A stretch of DNA of 64,000 nucleotides from positions 62,001 to 126,000 of the forward strand of contig CAWGPF010000004.1 of the NCBI GenBank assembly GCA_963824395.1. Reading direction: 5' to 3'. Position numbers and translations under genes: made by a program. The notes under the pieces are model-generated. The model did no database searches and was not told where the DNA came from. It saw nothing but the letters and a program-made list of their open reading frames with translations. This document shows, piece by piece, positions 53,066-61,637 of the stretch. How positions within the stretch are numbered: position 1 is the first letter of the stretch; every line of letters begins with the position of its first letter. The stretch comes from 13-2-20CM-66-19 sp963824395. GTDB lineage: Bacteria; Pseudomonadota; Gammaproteobacteria; Steroidobacterales; Steroidobacteraceae.

Positions 53066-53764
53066 ATGATGCGCTATGGCTGCATCCTCACGGCGATGAC
53101 CCTGACCCTCACGCTCGGCGCCTGCGACAACGGTGACCGGCAGGTCGCGCGCGGCGCTGCCGGCACCTCGGCCGTCAACGGCTCCCTGCACGTCGCCGCC
53201 GGCGAGCACGCGGGCGCGCTCGGTACCGTGAACGGTGAGGTGAACATCGAGGCGAACGCGGTCGTCACCACCGTGCACACCGTCAACGGCTCCATCGACC
53301 TCGGCGCCCACGCTACCGCTGAGTCGGTGAAGGCGGTCAATGGCCCGGTGACGCTCGGGGATGGCGCCCGCGTCACGGGCGGGATCACGACCGTCAACGG
53401 CACCATCAGGCTTGCGCCGGGCGCCGATGTCGGCGGGACGGTGAAGAACGTCAACGGCGAGATGCTGCTTCGCGGCGCGCGCGTCGGCGGCGGCCTCGTC
53501 ACTGTGGGCGGCGATATCGACATTACCGGTGCCTCGCACGTGGAGGGCGGCATCCACGTGGAGAACTCCGAAGGCGGCTGGCTCGGCAGCCTCTTCGGCC
53601 ACGACTCCAGAAAGCCGCGCATCGTCATCGGCCCGGGCGTCACCGTGCAGGGGGAGCTGCGCTTCGACCGCGACGTGACGCTCTACGTGAGCGACCAGGC
53701 CACGATCGGCGCGGTCAGCGGCGCAACGCCGGTGCGCTTCAGCGGCGAGCAGCCGCCCGCCTGA
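53066..53764 (+). CDS. Lipoprotein with repeated TVNG beta-solenoid motifs
   Basis: The 232-residue lipoprotein has lipobox LGAC (Cys20). The mature part repeats about every 18-22 residues with AVNG, TVNG or NVNG, each followed by a hydrophobic strand, as in GTVNGEVNIEANAVV, HTVNGSIDLGAHATA and TTVNGTIRLAPGADV. This fits a right-handed beta-solenoid like bactofilins or DUF4097 proteins. The function is unknown. ATG at 53066 is followed by a second ATG at 53069. A stem-loop spans its stop codon. Confidence 0.78.
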   Translation: MMRYGCILTAMTLTLTLGACDNGDRQVARGAAGTSAVNGSLHVAAGEHAGALGTVNGEVNIEANAVVTTVHTVNGSIDLGAHATAESVKAVNGPVTLGDGARVTGGITTVNGTIRLAPGADVGGTVKNVNGEMLLRGARVGGGLVTVGGDIDITGASHVEGGIHVENSEGGWLGSLFGHDSRKPRIVIGPGVTVQGELRFDRDVTLYVSDQATIGAVSGATPVRFSGEQPPA

Positions 53765-53781
53765 AGAGGGCGGGCGGCTGC
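53749..53781. terminator. Perfect 13-bp stem-loop spanning the stop codon of the TVNG lipoprotein gene
   Basis: GCAGCCGCCCGCC (53749-53761) pairs with GGCGGGCGGCTGC (53769-53781), and the loop TGAAGAG holds the TGA stop. It lies between two convergent genes and could stop transcription both ways, although no T run is present. Confidence 0.55.
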
Positions 53782-53793
53782 TGCGTGGGCCCG

Positions 53794-54576
53794 TTACGAG
53801 GTGGACGTGAGCGTGGTGACGATCCCGTAGTAGTTGCTGTTCAGCGTGCCGGTCGCCGCGATCACCGCCTGCACGGGGCTCACCGCCGCGTTGATGGTGC
53901 CAAGCCCGGTGAACTGCACCCCGTTCAGCGGCTGGTAGGTGCCCGTGCAGCCGGTGTAGCTGTACGACACCTCGTAGATGTTGTGGCTGGTGTCGGAGGT
54001 CGTGACGGAGCCTGTGAGGCTGCAGCCATTCGGGGAGCCGGTAATGGTGATGGCCCCGGCGGGGCTGATCACGAAGGTGGCGCCGCTGGCAGAGTCGGCG
54101 TAGGTGCCCGCGAAGGCGCTCGGCGCGGAAGCCGTGTCGGAGAGCGACTCGTAGCTGAGCGACCAGTTGCCGGTGATCGAGGTGTTGCCGTTGGTGGTGA
54201 AGGCGAGGGTGGCGGTCAGGGTCGTCGCGCTCGTCACCGTGCCGCTGAGCGTGCCGATACCGTAGGTCGAGCCGTCGCTGAACTGCTGCGCGAAGTCCGG
54301 GTAGCCATCGACGCTCGCGGCGAGGGTGCTGCTCGAGACCTGCACCGCACCGGTGAACTGGATGCCGTCACCGCGGATGAAGACCGCCTGGCCGCCCGAG
54401 TTGATGAAGGCCGTGACGGTGAGGCCGCTCACCGAGTCGGTCCCGCTCCAGATACCGGTCGCCGACTGCGTGGTGGGGTTGCTGTCGTTGCTCGAGCTTG
54501 AGTTGCAGGCGCCGATCGTGAGCGTGGCGGCCGCGAGCGCGAGCGCGCCCGTGAGCCTCGGAAGGAAGTGATGCAT
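53794..54576 (-). CDS. Ser/Thr-rich lipoprotein of unknown function
   Basis: The 260-residue lipoprotein has the signal LTGALALAAATLTIGAC, with a lipobox Cys and a Ser/Asn-rich tether. The mature part is made of short beta-strands rich in Ser, Thr and Gly, such as GIWSGTDSVSGLTVTAFI, GTLSGTVTSATTLTATLAF and GNWSLSYESLSDT. It looks like a beta-sandwich or barrel surface protein and I do not recognise a named family. ATG at 54576 has GGAGA upstream. Confidence 0.8.
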   Translation of the reverse strand: MHHFLPRLTGALALAAATLTIGACNSSSSNDSNPTTQSATGIWSGTDSVSGLTVTAFINSGGQAVFIRGDGIQFTGAVQVSSSTLAASVDGYPDFAQQFSDGSTYGIGTLSGTVTSATTLTATLAFTTNGNTSITGNWSLSYESLSDTASAPSAFAGTYADSASGATFVISPAGAITITGSPNGCSLTGSVTTSDTSHNIYEVSYSYTGCTGTYQPLNGVQFTGLGTINAAVSPVQAVIAATGTLNSNYYGIVTTLTSTS

Positions 54577-54887
54577 GAGGGTAAGTCTCCGGGACAAGGG
54601 GGCGCAGCAGCGCGCGGCGGGTTGCGGGTCGGACCGGGGCGGATTAGACCACCCCCGGCGCCGGGGAGATGTTAGCGCGAGTAACAGACTCTTACCCGAC
54701 GTGCCGTGCGGCGGGTGTCCCGGCGCGGGGCGTGCCGGGGCTCCCGCCACGCTCTGGGAGCGTCGCGGCGGTTGCGGGCAACTTGGCAGTTCCGTGCACC
54801 GGCCTGAGAACTGCGTCACGAGCACGGCCACTTCCCGTGGCTCCCGTCGCGCTTTAGCGTCACATTCGGGCAAATGCGCCCGACTTA
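54577..54887. other. Divergent intergenic region before the GGDEF-EAL gene
   Basis: This 311-base gap holds promoters for both flanking genes. It has a CCCCGGCGCCGGGG palindrome at 54653-54666 and an AT-richer patch around 54670-54700. I looked for a c-di-GMP riboswitch core and found none. No gene was seen. Confidence 0.5.
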
Positions 54888-57737
54888 ATGCAGGGGCTGC
54901 ATGAGCGGCCCGCGGGTGGATCTGAAGAACAGTCTTTCAGTGTGGAAACAAAGCTAATCATCGCGCCGCCGGCGCGCGCCGGGGTGCGCCCCGCGTGGGT
55001 CGATCCCCTGGTGCTCGGCCTCCTTATCTATGTGGTGGCCGGCACCGTGTGGATGCTCACCGGTCTTGGCGGCCCGACCGTGACCCATTACGTGGGCCTG
55101 CTCTCGGATCTGCCCGCGGCGCTCGTGAGCGTCATCGTCGCCGCGGCGACCGCGCGCCACGTGGAGCGCGGACCCTTGCGCTCCGGGTGGACCTTCCTCG
55201 CCTGCGCGCTCGGGCTCTACCTCATCGGTCTGAGCATCGGCACCAGCGCCTGGCTGCGCAACATCGATCCCTTCCCCGGGCCCGCGGATGTGTTCTACAG
55301 CGCCTTCTACCTGGCGCTCGCGCTCGCGGCGCTCTTCTTCATCCGCGCGGCCGCGGTGCGCGTGCCCTGGGTGCAGCTGTCCCTCGATGGCACGATCTTC
55401 GTGGTCGGCTTCGGCGCCTTCTTCTGGTTCCTCGTGATCCGCCCGGCGGCCTCGGCCACCGAGGTCGACCTGCTGCGCCAGGCGCTGAGCCTCGGCTACG
55501 CCGCCTGTGACTGCGTGCTCCTTCTCATGTTCGGGGTGTTGCTGCTCACCGGCGGGCGGCGCGTGCCGCTGCTGATCCTGCTCGGGTTCGCGACCATGTT
55601 CCTCGCCGACATCCTCTGGTCGCTCGCCAAGGTGCGCGGTTACTACCTGCCCGGGCAGTTCCAGGACGTGCTGTACCTGTGCTGCTACGCGCCGATCGCG
55701 CTGGCCGGGCGCGAGCAGATGCGCAGCGCCGCCACGCGCGCGCGCAGCAGCGCCTCCAGCACCTCCGACAGCCTCGCGCGCTCGCTGCCCTATGCGGCGA
55801 TGCTGTGCGCGTTCCTCGTGCTCGTGTACTTCAGCCGCAGCAACATCGGCGGACCTGCGACCATCATGACGATGGTGGTGTTCGCCCTCACGCTCCTCCT
55901 CATGGTGCGCCAGGGCGTGATGCTGCGCTGGGATGCGCTCGCCCGCGAGCGCAAGGCAGCGCGCATCGTCGAGGACCGCTACGCCTCCCTCATCGCCAAC
56001 GCCTCCGACGTCATCATGATCGTGGCCGATGACGGCACCCTGCGCTTCGTGTCACCGGCCTGCGAGCGCACCCTCGGCATGCGCCCGGAGGACATCACCG
56101 GCAAGAACCTGCCGGACCTGTGGGCGGGGGAGGACCGCGAGAAGCTGCGGCGTTTCCTGGGTGAGGTGGCCGCGGCCGCCCCGGCCGGGACCGTGGGGCC
56201 GGTGGAACTGCGCATCGAGCGTGGCAGCAAGCGCTACGTCATCGAGAGCGTCGGCAGTAACCTCAGCGAAGACCCCGCGGTGCAGGGCCTGGCGCTGAAC
56301 TTCCGCGACATTTCCGAGCGCAAGGCGCTCGAAGAGCAGCTGCGCCAGCTCGCCTTCCATGACCCGCTCACGCTCCTTGCCAACCGCAACCTGTTCCGCG
56401 ACCGCGTGCAGCACGCCCTCACTCTCGCGCAGCGCGGCCAGAGCTCGGTCGCGGTCATGTTCCTCGACCTCGACAACTTCAAGAACATCAACGACTCGCT
56501 CGGCCACGACGCCGGTGACCGCCTGCTGCAGGCGGTTGCGCAGCGCATCGTCAAGACCACGCGCTCCTCGGACACCGTGGCGCGCTTGGGCGGCGATGAG
56601 TTCGCGATCCTGGTCGAGGGCATCGCCACCATCGCCGAGGTGCAGCGCCTCGCGGACGGGCTGATCGCCACCCTCGATGTGCCGTTTCCGCTCAACGGCA
56701 TGGAGGTGCGGGTGGGGGCAAGCATCGGGGTCGCGTTCTCGGGGCGCGAGTCGGGTACCGAGACGCTTTTGAGCAATGCCGACATCGCCATGTACCACGC
56801 CAAGGCCGCCGGCAAGAACCGCCACGTCACCTTTCAGACCCAGATGCAGGACATGCTGCACGAGCGGCTGCGCCTCGAGGCCGACATCGGCCGGGCGCTG
56901 GCGCGCGAGGAATTCTTCATCGAGTACCAGCCGATCATCGATCTTGGCACCCGCAGTCTCCTCGGGGTCGAGGCGCTGGTGCGCTGGCGCCACCCGGAAG
57001 CCGGCGTGCTGATGCCGGCGCGCTTCATCCAGGTGGTCGAGGAATGCGGCCAGATCGACAAGCTCGGCCGCTGGGTGCTCAGGCGCGCCTGCCAGGACCT
57101 GTGCGCCTGGCGCGGCCAGGTGTCCGGCGGCAACGGCCTGCGCCTGGCGGTGAACATCTCCGGTCGCCACCTGCAGCACGGGGAGCTGGTGCACGACGTC
57201 GCGCAGGCGCTGCACGAGTCCGGCCTCGAGGCGGGCAACCTCGTGATCGAGCTCACCGAGAGCACGATCATGTACAACACCGACGCCAACCTCGAGCGCT
57301 TCCATCGCCTGAAGTCCCTGGGCGTGCGCCTCGCGATCGATGACTTCGGGACCGGCTACTCCTCGCTCTCCTACCTGCACCGCTTCCCGATCGATATCCT
57401 GAAGATCGACCGCTCCTTCGTCAGCCGGCTCACCAATTCCGACAACGGCCCGGAGCTGGCGAGCGCGGTCATCACGCTCGGGGAGACGCTCGGACTTGAC
57501 ACGGTGGCGGAGGGAATCGAGTTCGAGCCCCAGGTGTCAGCGTTGCTCGCCCTGGGCTGCGTCGCCGGCCAGGGGTTCCTGTTCGCCAAGGCGGCCCCCC
57601 TGCACGAACTCACCAAGAGCACCTTCGTCGCGCGCCGCAATGCCCTGTGGAGCGCCCCGGCGGGGCGCGAGGAGCTTTCCGCCACCGGGCGTTTCCGCGC
57701 GCTCAAGGCGATGCGGCGCCGCGCCGGCGTCGCCTAG
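54888..57737 (+). CDS. Membrane-bound PAS-GGDEF-EAL protein (c-di-GMP turnover)
   Basis: The 949-residue protein has about nine membrane helices (residues 40-345), a PAS domain (about 365-480, RYASLIANASDVIMIVADDG), a GGDEF domain with an intact GGDEF at about residue 568, and an EAL domain with EAL at about 695 and DDFGTGYSSLSYL later. Both catalytic motifs look complete, so it could make and degrade c-di-GMP; which activity dominates cannot be read. The ATG at 54888 has no good ribosome-binding site; GTG at 54942 after GAAGAAC is a real alternative. The membrane region resembles an MHYT/MASE-like sensor but is unassigned. Confidence 0.92.
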   Translation: MQGLHERPAGGSEEQSFSVETKLIIAPPARAGVRPAWVDPLVLGLLIYVVAGTVWMLTGLGGPTVTHYVGLLSDLPAALVSVIVAAATARHVERGPLRSGWTFLACALGLYLIGLSIGTSAWLRNIDPFPGPADVFYSAFYLALALAALFFIRAAAVRVPWVQLSLDGTIFVVGFGAFFWFLVIRPAASATEVDLLRQALSLGYAACDCVLLLMFGVLLLTGGRRVPLLILLGFATMFLADILWSLAKVRGYYLPGQFQDVLYLCCYAPIALAGREQMRSAATRARSSASSTSDSLARSLPYAAMLCAFLVLVYFSRSNIGGPATIMTMVVFALTLLLMVRQGVMLRWDALARERKAARIVEDRYASLIANASDVIMIVADDGTLRFVSPACERTLGMRPEDITGKNLPDLWAGEDREKLRRFLGEVAAAAPAGTVGPVELRIERGSKRYVIESVGSNLSEDPAVQGLALNFRDISERKALEEQLRQLAFHDPLTLLANRNLFRDRVQHALTLAQRGQSSVAVMFLDLDNFKNINDSLGHDAGDRLLQAVAQRIVKTTRSSDTVARLGGDEFAILVEGIATIAEVQRLADGLIATLDVPFPLNGMEVRVGASIGVAFSGRESGTETLLSNADIAMYHAKAAGKNRHVTFQTQMQDMLHERLRLEADIGRALAREEFFIEYQPIIDLGTRSLLGVEALVRWRHPEAGVLMPARFIQVVEECGQIDKLGRWVLRRACQDLCAWRGQVSGGNGLRLAVNISGRHLQHGELVHDVAQALHESGLEAGNLVIELTESTIMYNTDANLERFHRLKSLGVRLAIDDFGTGYSSLSYLHRFPIDILKIDRSFVSRLTNSDNGPELASAVITLGETLGLDTVAEGIEFEPQVSALLALGCVAGQGFLFAKAAPLHELTKSTFVARRNALWSAPAGREELSATGRFRALKAMRRRAGVA

Positions 57738-57745
57738 CCTTTCCC

Positions 57746-58381
57746 TCAGGCAGGTTCGGCGTGGTCCTTCTCGGCCCGCGCCACCGCCGGCCGCTCGCGC
57801 ATCAGGCGCGCATGGCGCGCGAGCGCGGGCAGCGTGCCCAAGAGCGGGTCCGTTTCCTCCGGGTACCAGCTGGCGAGCATGTACAGGTAAGGGTCGGCCA
57901 GTGAGTAAGCCTCCCCGAGGAGATAAGGGCGCAGCTGCGCATCAAGCTCGGTGAGCTGGCGGCGGTAGTCGCGCACCGCCTGCGCCTTCACCCCCGCCGC
58001 CCCGGTGGCGCCGGGGGCGCCGTAGCGCTCGCTGTAGAAGCAGCGCAGCGCGGTCTCGTACAGGTTCGCCGACAGCGACACCATCCACTGCAGGAAGTGC
58101 GCGTAGTCCGCCGTTCCCGCAGGGGGTGCCAGGTGCGCACCGGGGTACGCGGCCGCAAGGTAGATGAGCATGGCGGCCGATTCGGCCATGACGGCACCGC
58201 CGGGCAGGCGCAGCGCCGGAATGCGGCCGGCCGGGTTCACGCGCCGATAGGCCTCAAGAGCCTGCGGGGTCCTGTCGATCCAGGTCACCTCATAAGGCGC
58301 GCCCGCCTCCTCGAGGGCGATCTGCACGGCGAGGGAACCGGCGTTGGTGCGGGCATACAGTCGGTAGGCAGCTTCTGTCAT
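57746..58381 (-). CDS. Glutathione S-transferase family protein
   Basis: The 211-residue protein has a thioredoxin-fold N-terminus (YRLYARTNAGSLAVQIALEE), the cis-Pro and substrate contacts RVNPAGRIPALRLPGG, and an AESAAMLIYLA motif binding the gamma-glutamyl part. The helical C-terminal domain has LGEAYSLADPYLYMLASW. The type is bacterial theta/beta-like. It starts 12 bases after the cupin gene stop on the same strand, so the two are probably co-transcribed. Confidence 0.92.
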   Translation of the reverse strand: MTEAAYRLYARTNAGSLAVQIALEEAGAPYEVTWIDRTPQALEAYRRVNPAGRIPALRLPGGAVMAESAAMLIYLAAAYPGAHLAPPAGTADYAHFLQWMVSLSANLYETALRCFYSERYGAPGATGAAGVKAQAVRDYRRQLTELDAQLRPYLLGEAYSLADPYLYMLASWYPEETDPLLGTLPALARHARLMRERPAVARAEKDHAEPA

Positions 58382-58392
58382 GGGCCTTCGCT

Positions 58393-58854
58393 TTACTTGT
58401 GGAGGTCATCGATCCAGCGTACGAGCTCGGGCACCTCGACCGGGGTAATGTCGAGGTTGACCACGAGGCCCCTCTGGCCGCTGCGCGCGAGCACGCAGTG
58501 CAGCTTCAGCTCCGCGCTCGCGTTGATTTCCTGGTGCGGCACGTACGGGGGCACGTAGATGAAGTCCCCGGGCGCCGCTTCGGCCACGTATTCGAGCCGC
58601 TCGCCCCAGCGCAGCCGCGCGATGCCGCTCACGACGTAGATGACGCTCTCAAGGTCGCCATGGTGGTGGGCGCCGGTCTTCGCCTGCGCCTCGATCGTGA
58701 CCGTGCCGGCCCAGAGCTTCGTCGCGCCGGTGCGCTCGGTGGTCACGGCCGCGCGGCGGTGCATGCCGAGGGTCTGCGCGGTGGCATCGTCGAGCTCATC
58801 GGCGCGGATCACCCGCACACCGTCGGTTCGCCAGCGGGAGGATCTGCCGCTCAT
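58393..58854 (-). CDS. Small cupin-domain protein
   Basis: The 153-residue protein has one cupin barrel: GAHHHGDLESVIYVVSG gives the His-His metal ligands and Glu, and GDFIYVPPYVPHQEINAS gives the second motif with its His. Such proteins can be dioxygenases, isomerases or sensors; the substrate is unknown. ATG at 58854 is the best start although the frame is open upstream. It is divergent from the Pro-rich protein gene and precedes the GST gene. Confidence 0.88.
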   Translation of the reverse strand: MSGRSSRWRTDGVRVIRADELDDATAQTLGMHRRAAVTTERTGATKLWAGTVTIEAQAKTGAHHHGDLESVIYVVSGIARLRWGERLEYVAEAAPGDFIYVPPYVPHQEINASAELKLHCVLARSGQRGLVVNLDITPVEVPELVRWIDDLHK

Positions 58855-59050
58855 GAGCTCCCTCGTCGTTCGGATCGGCGCCGGACCCGGCGCCGGAAGG
58901 TCGCGCAGGAGTGTAGCGGGCGCCCGGCACCACCGCGAGCCGTGCGCCTCGCATGGGAATGCGCCGACACTGCGCCGCGGCGTGCAGGAGCTGCCGCGCG
59001 CGGCCGACCCTTCGTACCGTGGCGGCGAGTGGCTTCCCAAGGAGATGCTC

Positions 59051-59392
59051 ATGCAACGCCTCCTGCTCGCCGGCGTCATCGCCGGCTGGGCCTGCGCTGC
59101 CGCGGCGCAGATCCCGCCGCCCAACCAGGTGCCCAATCCGCCCGGGTTCACGCAACCGGGCGCAGTCCCCACCCCGCCCGGATTCACGCCACCGGGTGCG
59201 ACGCCGACGCCGCCCGGATTCAGCCCGCCCCCGAACCCCGCTCCGCTGCCGCAGCCGGCGCCGCCCCCGCCCGGCACCCAGCCCGCGGCACCGCCCATGC
59301 CGGCGCCGCCGGGACTGTCCCCCGGTGCGCCGCCCGGCACCCCGGGCGCGGCGGCGCCGCGCGTCTCGATGAGCGGAAGATCAGTGGCCTGA
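59051..59392 (+). CDS. Proline-rich exported protein with 12-residue repeats
   Basis: The 113-residue protein has a signal peptide (MQRLLLAGVIAGWACAAAAQ). The mature chain is Pro/Gly-rich, with units PPGFTQPGAVPT, PPGFTPPGATPT and PPGFSPPPNPAP. It is probably extended and disordered, perhaps crossing or lining the envelope. GGAG at 59041 is at the right distance from ATG 59051, so this start is preferred over ATG 59045. No family is recognised and gene reality rests on the signal peptide and ribosome site. Confidence 0.6.
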   Translation: MQRLLLAGVIAGWACAAAAQIPPPNQVPNPPGFTQPGAVPTPPGFTPPGATPTPPGFSPPPNPAPLPQPAPPPPGTQPAAPPMPAPPGLSPGAPPGTPGAAAPRVSMSGRSVA

Positions 59393-59436
59393 CGCTTGCG
59401 GAGGTCTGAGCGCCTTAACGGGTGAGCGCGCGGGGC

Positions 59437-60708
59437 TCAGGCGGGCGTGTGTACAGGCTCCAGGGGCGCAGCGGCAGCCGCCTGCCAGCGCACCGGGGCC
59501 ACCACCGGCACGACCCACACCCAGCCGATCAGCCCGAAGAGGCTCACCAGTGCGCAGACCAGGAAGGCGCCCGCGAAGTGATGGGTCTCCTCGACGAGAA
59601 ATCCGGTCAGCAGCGGGGCGATGACGCCCGAGAGATTGGCGATCGCGTTCTGCACGCCCACCCAGCGCGCGGCGGCCTTCGGACCTGCGAGCAGCTGCGG
59701 GATCGCAAACGTGCCGGGCGAGGACATGCCGCTGAGCACCTGCGCGACGAACAGCGCCACCACCGCCCAGGCGGCGGAGCCCAGTGCCATGCAGAGCATG
59801 CAGCCGACCGAGCCCACGTGGGCGACGCCCATGGTGAGCTTGTAGGGCAGGTTGGCGCTGCCGGCCCGGGCGATCAAGCGATCGATCGTCCAGCCGGCGG
59901 CGAGCGCGCTCAGGGCGTTGAGCAGGTAGGCAGCCCCCGCAACGCTCGCCATCTCCCCGAATGAGAAGCCGCGCTCGCGCACCAGGTAGAGCGGCAGCCA
60001 GGTGAGCATGAAATAGAACGTGTAATTGCCGGAGAAGTGCCCGAGGCTCGTGCCCCACAGCGCCCGCTGGCGCAGCACGGCGCTGAAACCCGGGGTGGCG
60101 AACTCTTCCGCCGGGCGTGCCGCAGGCGGCAGGCGCACCCGCGACCAGGGGATGAGCCACAACAGCGACAGGCCGCCGAACACGAAGAAGGCCGCCCGCC
60201 AGCCGAAGTGTCCCATGATGAGGCCGCCCAGCTGCGTGCCGACCGCAGGGCCGAACAGGTACGCGAACGCCACGACACCGTTGGCGGTCCCCAGGCGGTG
60301 CACCGGCACGCTGGTCGCGAGGAGCTTGGACACGCAGGGGAAGCCGGCGCTCTCGCCGATGCCGAGCAGCACCCGCAGCAGGATGAGCGTGCTGAAGGTG
60401 TGCGCCACGCCGACCAGCATCGTGGCGAGCGCCCACACGCCAAGGCCGATCGCGAGCACGCGCTGGGCGCCGAAGCGCTCGGCGATCCATCCGACCGGGA
60501 TCTGCAGCAGCGCATAGGACCAGAAGAAGGCCGACAGCAGCACGCCCATGCGGGCGCTCGAGAAGCCGAGCTCATCCTGCATGAGCGGGGCGGCGGTCGG
60601 CACCGAGCCGCGGTCGACGTAGTTGAGAAACAGCGCTGCGGCCAGCAGCGCCACGATCAGCCAGGGAACGGCGCCGCGCGGGTCAGGCGGGCGGACGGGG
60701 CGATTCAA
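59437..60708 (-). CDS. Major facilitator superfamily transporter (ACS-like)
   Basis: The 423-residue protein has twelve predicted membrane helices. It shows LNYVDRGSVPTAAPLMQDELG near the first helix, SYALLQIPVGWIAERFG in the second and third, and LGIGESAGFPCVSKLLA in the fourth, all typical of the anion:cation symporter group for organic acids. The TTG at 60708 overlaps the stop of the aldolase gene (TTGA), so the two are coupled. Substrate by context could be a hydroxy or sugar acid handled by the aldolase-like protein. Confidence 0.9.
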   Translation of the reverse strand: MNRPVRPPDPRGAVPWLIVALLAAALFLNYVDRGSVPTAAPLMQDELGFSSARMGVLLSAFFWSYALLQIPVGWIAERFGAQRVLAIGLGVWALATMLVGVAHTFSTLILLRVLLGIGESAGFPCVSKLLATSVPVHRLGTANGVVAFAYLFGPAVGTQLGGLIMGHFGWRAAFFVFGGLSLLWLIPWSRVRLPPAARPAEEFATPGFSAVLRQRALWGTSLGHFSGNYTFYFMLTWLPLYLVRERGFSFGEMASVAGAAYLLNALSALAAGWTIDRLIARAGSANLPYKLTMGVAHVGSVGCMLCMALGSAAWAVVALFVAQVLSGMSSPGTFAIPQLLAGPKAAARWVGVQNAIANLSGVIAPLLTGFLVEETHHFAGAFLVCALVSLFGLIGWVWVVPVVAPVRWQAAAAAPLEPVHTPA

Positions 60709-61478
60709 CTGGCATAGTCCGCGTCATCGGTGCGCCCGAGCAGGCGTTTGAGGGCGCTGAAGTGCAGGTCCACGCGCGCTTCACCGCCGACCGTGTCGCC
60801 CGCGCGGAACTGTGCGGCCGTCGCCCGCACCACCGCCTCGGGCAGCACATGCAGCGGCCGGCCCGTGGCGAGGGCGAGCACCTGTGCCTGACAGGCGCGC
60901 TCGAGGAAGTACAGCCGCTCGAACCCCGCCGCGAGCGTCGCCGCCGTGACGAGGACGCCATGGTTGCGCAGCATCGCCACCGACTTCGTGCCGAGCGCGC
61001 GCGCCAGGCGCTCACCCTCGGTGTAATCGAGCGCAAGTCCGTGGTAGTCGATGTAGGCGATGTCATCGAAGAAGCCGATGGCATTCTGCCCGGCCATGGC
61101 AAGGGTCGGGTCCTCGAGCATCCCGAGCGCCGTGGCATAGGGCATGTGGGTATGCAGCACGCAGCGTGCCCCGGGCCTGAGGCGATGCACCGAGAGGTGG
61201 ATGTAGAGCGCGGTATCCTCGATGAGCCCGTGCCCGGCGACCAGCTGGCCCGCAAAATCGACCTCCAGCAGGTCGCTGGCGCGCACCTCCGACCACAGCA
61301 GGCCAAAGGGCGCCAGATAAAAGCGCTCGGCGTGGCCGGGCACGAGCATCGTCAGGTGATTGTCGATGCCCTCGTTCAGGCCGAAGCGCGCCGCCAGGCG
61401 GTGGCAGGCGGCAAGATCGGTGCGCGCCGCGCGCTCCGCGTCGCTGCGGAACCCGGGTTCTTCACGGGATGCGTTCAT
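60705..61478 (-). CDS. Class II aldolase/adducin family protein
   Basis: The 257-residue protein has the zinc-binding HTHMPYATALGML and the later His in MLRNHGVLVTA, with GIDNHLTMLVPG near the N-terminus. Family members include fuculose-phosphate aldolase and many decarboxylase-like proteins; the exact reaction is unclear. ATG at 61478 is preceded by ACGAGGTTCC. It is followed by an MFS gene with a four-base overlap, which suggests uptake and use of one substrate. Confidence 0.9.
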   Translation of the reverse strand: MNASREEPGFRSDAERAARTDLAACHRLAARFGLNEGIDNHLTMLVPGHAERFYLAPFGLLWSEVRASDLLEVDFAGQLVAGHGLIEDTALYIHLSVHRLRPGARCVLHTHMPYATALGMLEDPTLAMAGQNAIGFFDDIAYIDYHGLALDYTEGERLARALGTKSVAMLRNHGVLVTAATLAAGFERLYFLERACQAQVLALATGRPLHVLPEAVVRATAAQFRAGDTVGGEARVDLHFSALKRLLGRTDDADYAS

Positions 61479-61637
61479 GGAACCTCGTTCGCTGAGCTGC
61501 CGGCGCCGCGGACTCTCGCCAGGCAGTATAGCCCGCCGGCGTGACGGCCCCGGCCGCGGGGCGCCGGGCGCGCCTTTGCCGGGGCGGCGGCAGCGGCTAT
61601 CGTCACCGTTCCGCTCACGGGGAAAGGTCAGGCAGGG

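Noticed and set aside
54577..54887. Possible c-di-GMP riboswitch before the GGDEF-EAL gene
   Set aside because: No GEMM core sequence or fitting helices could be found by eye.
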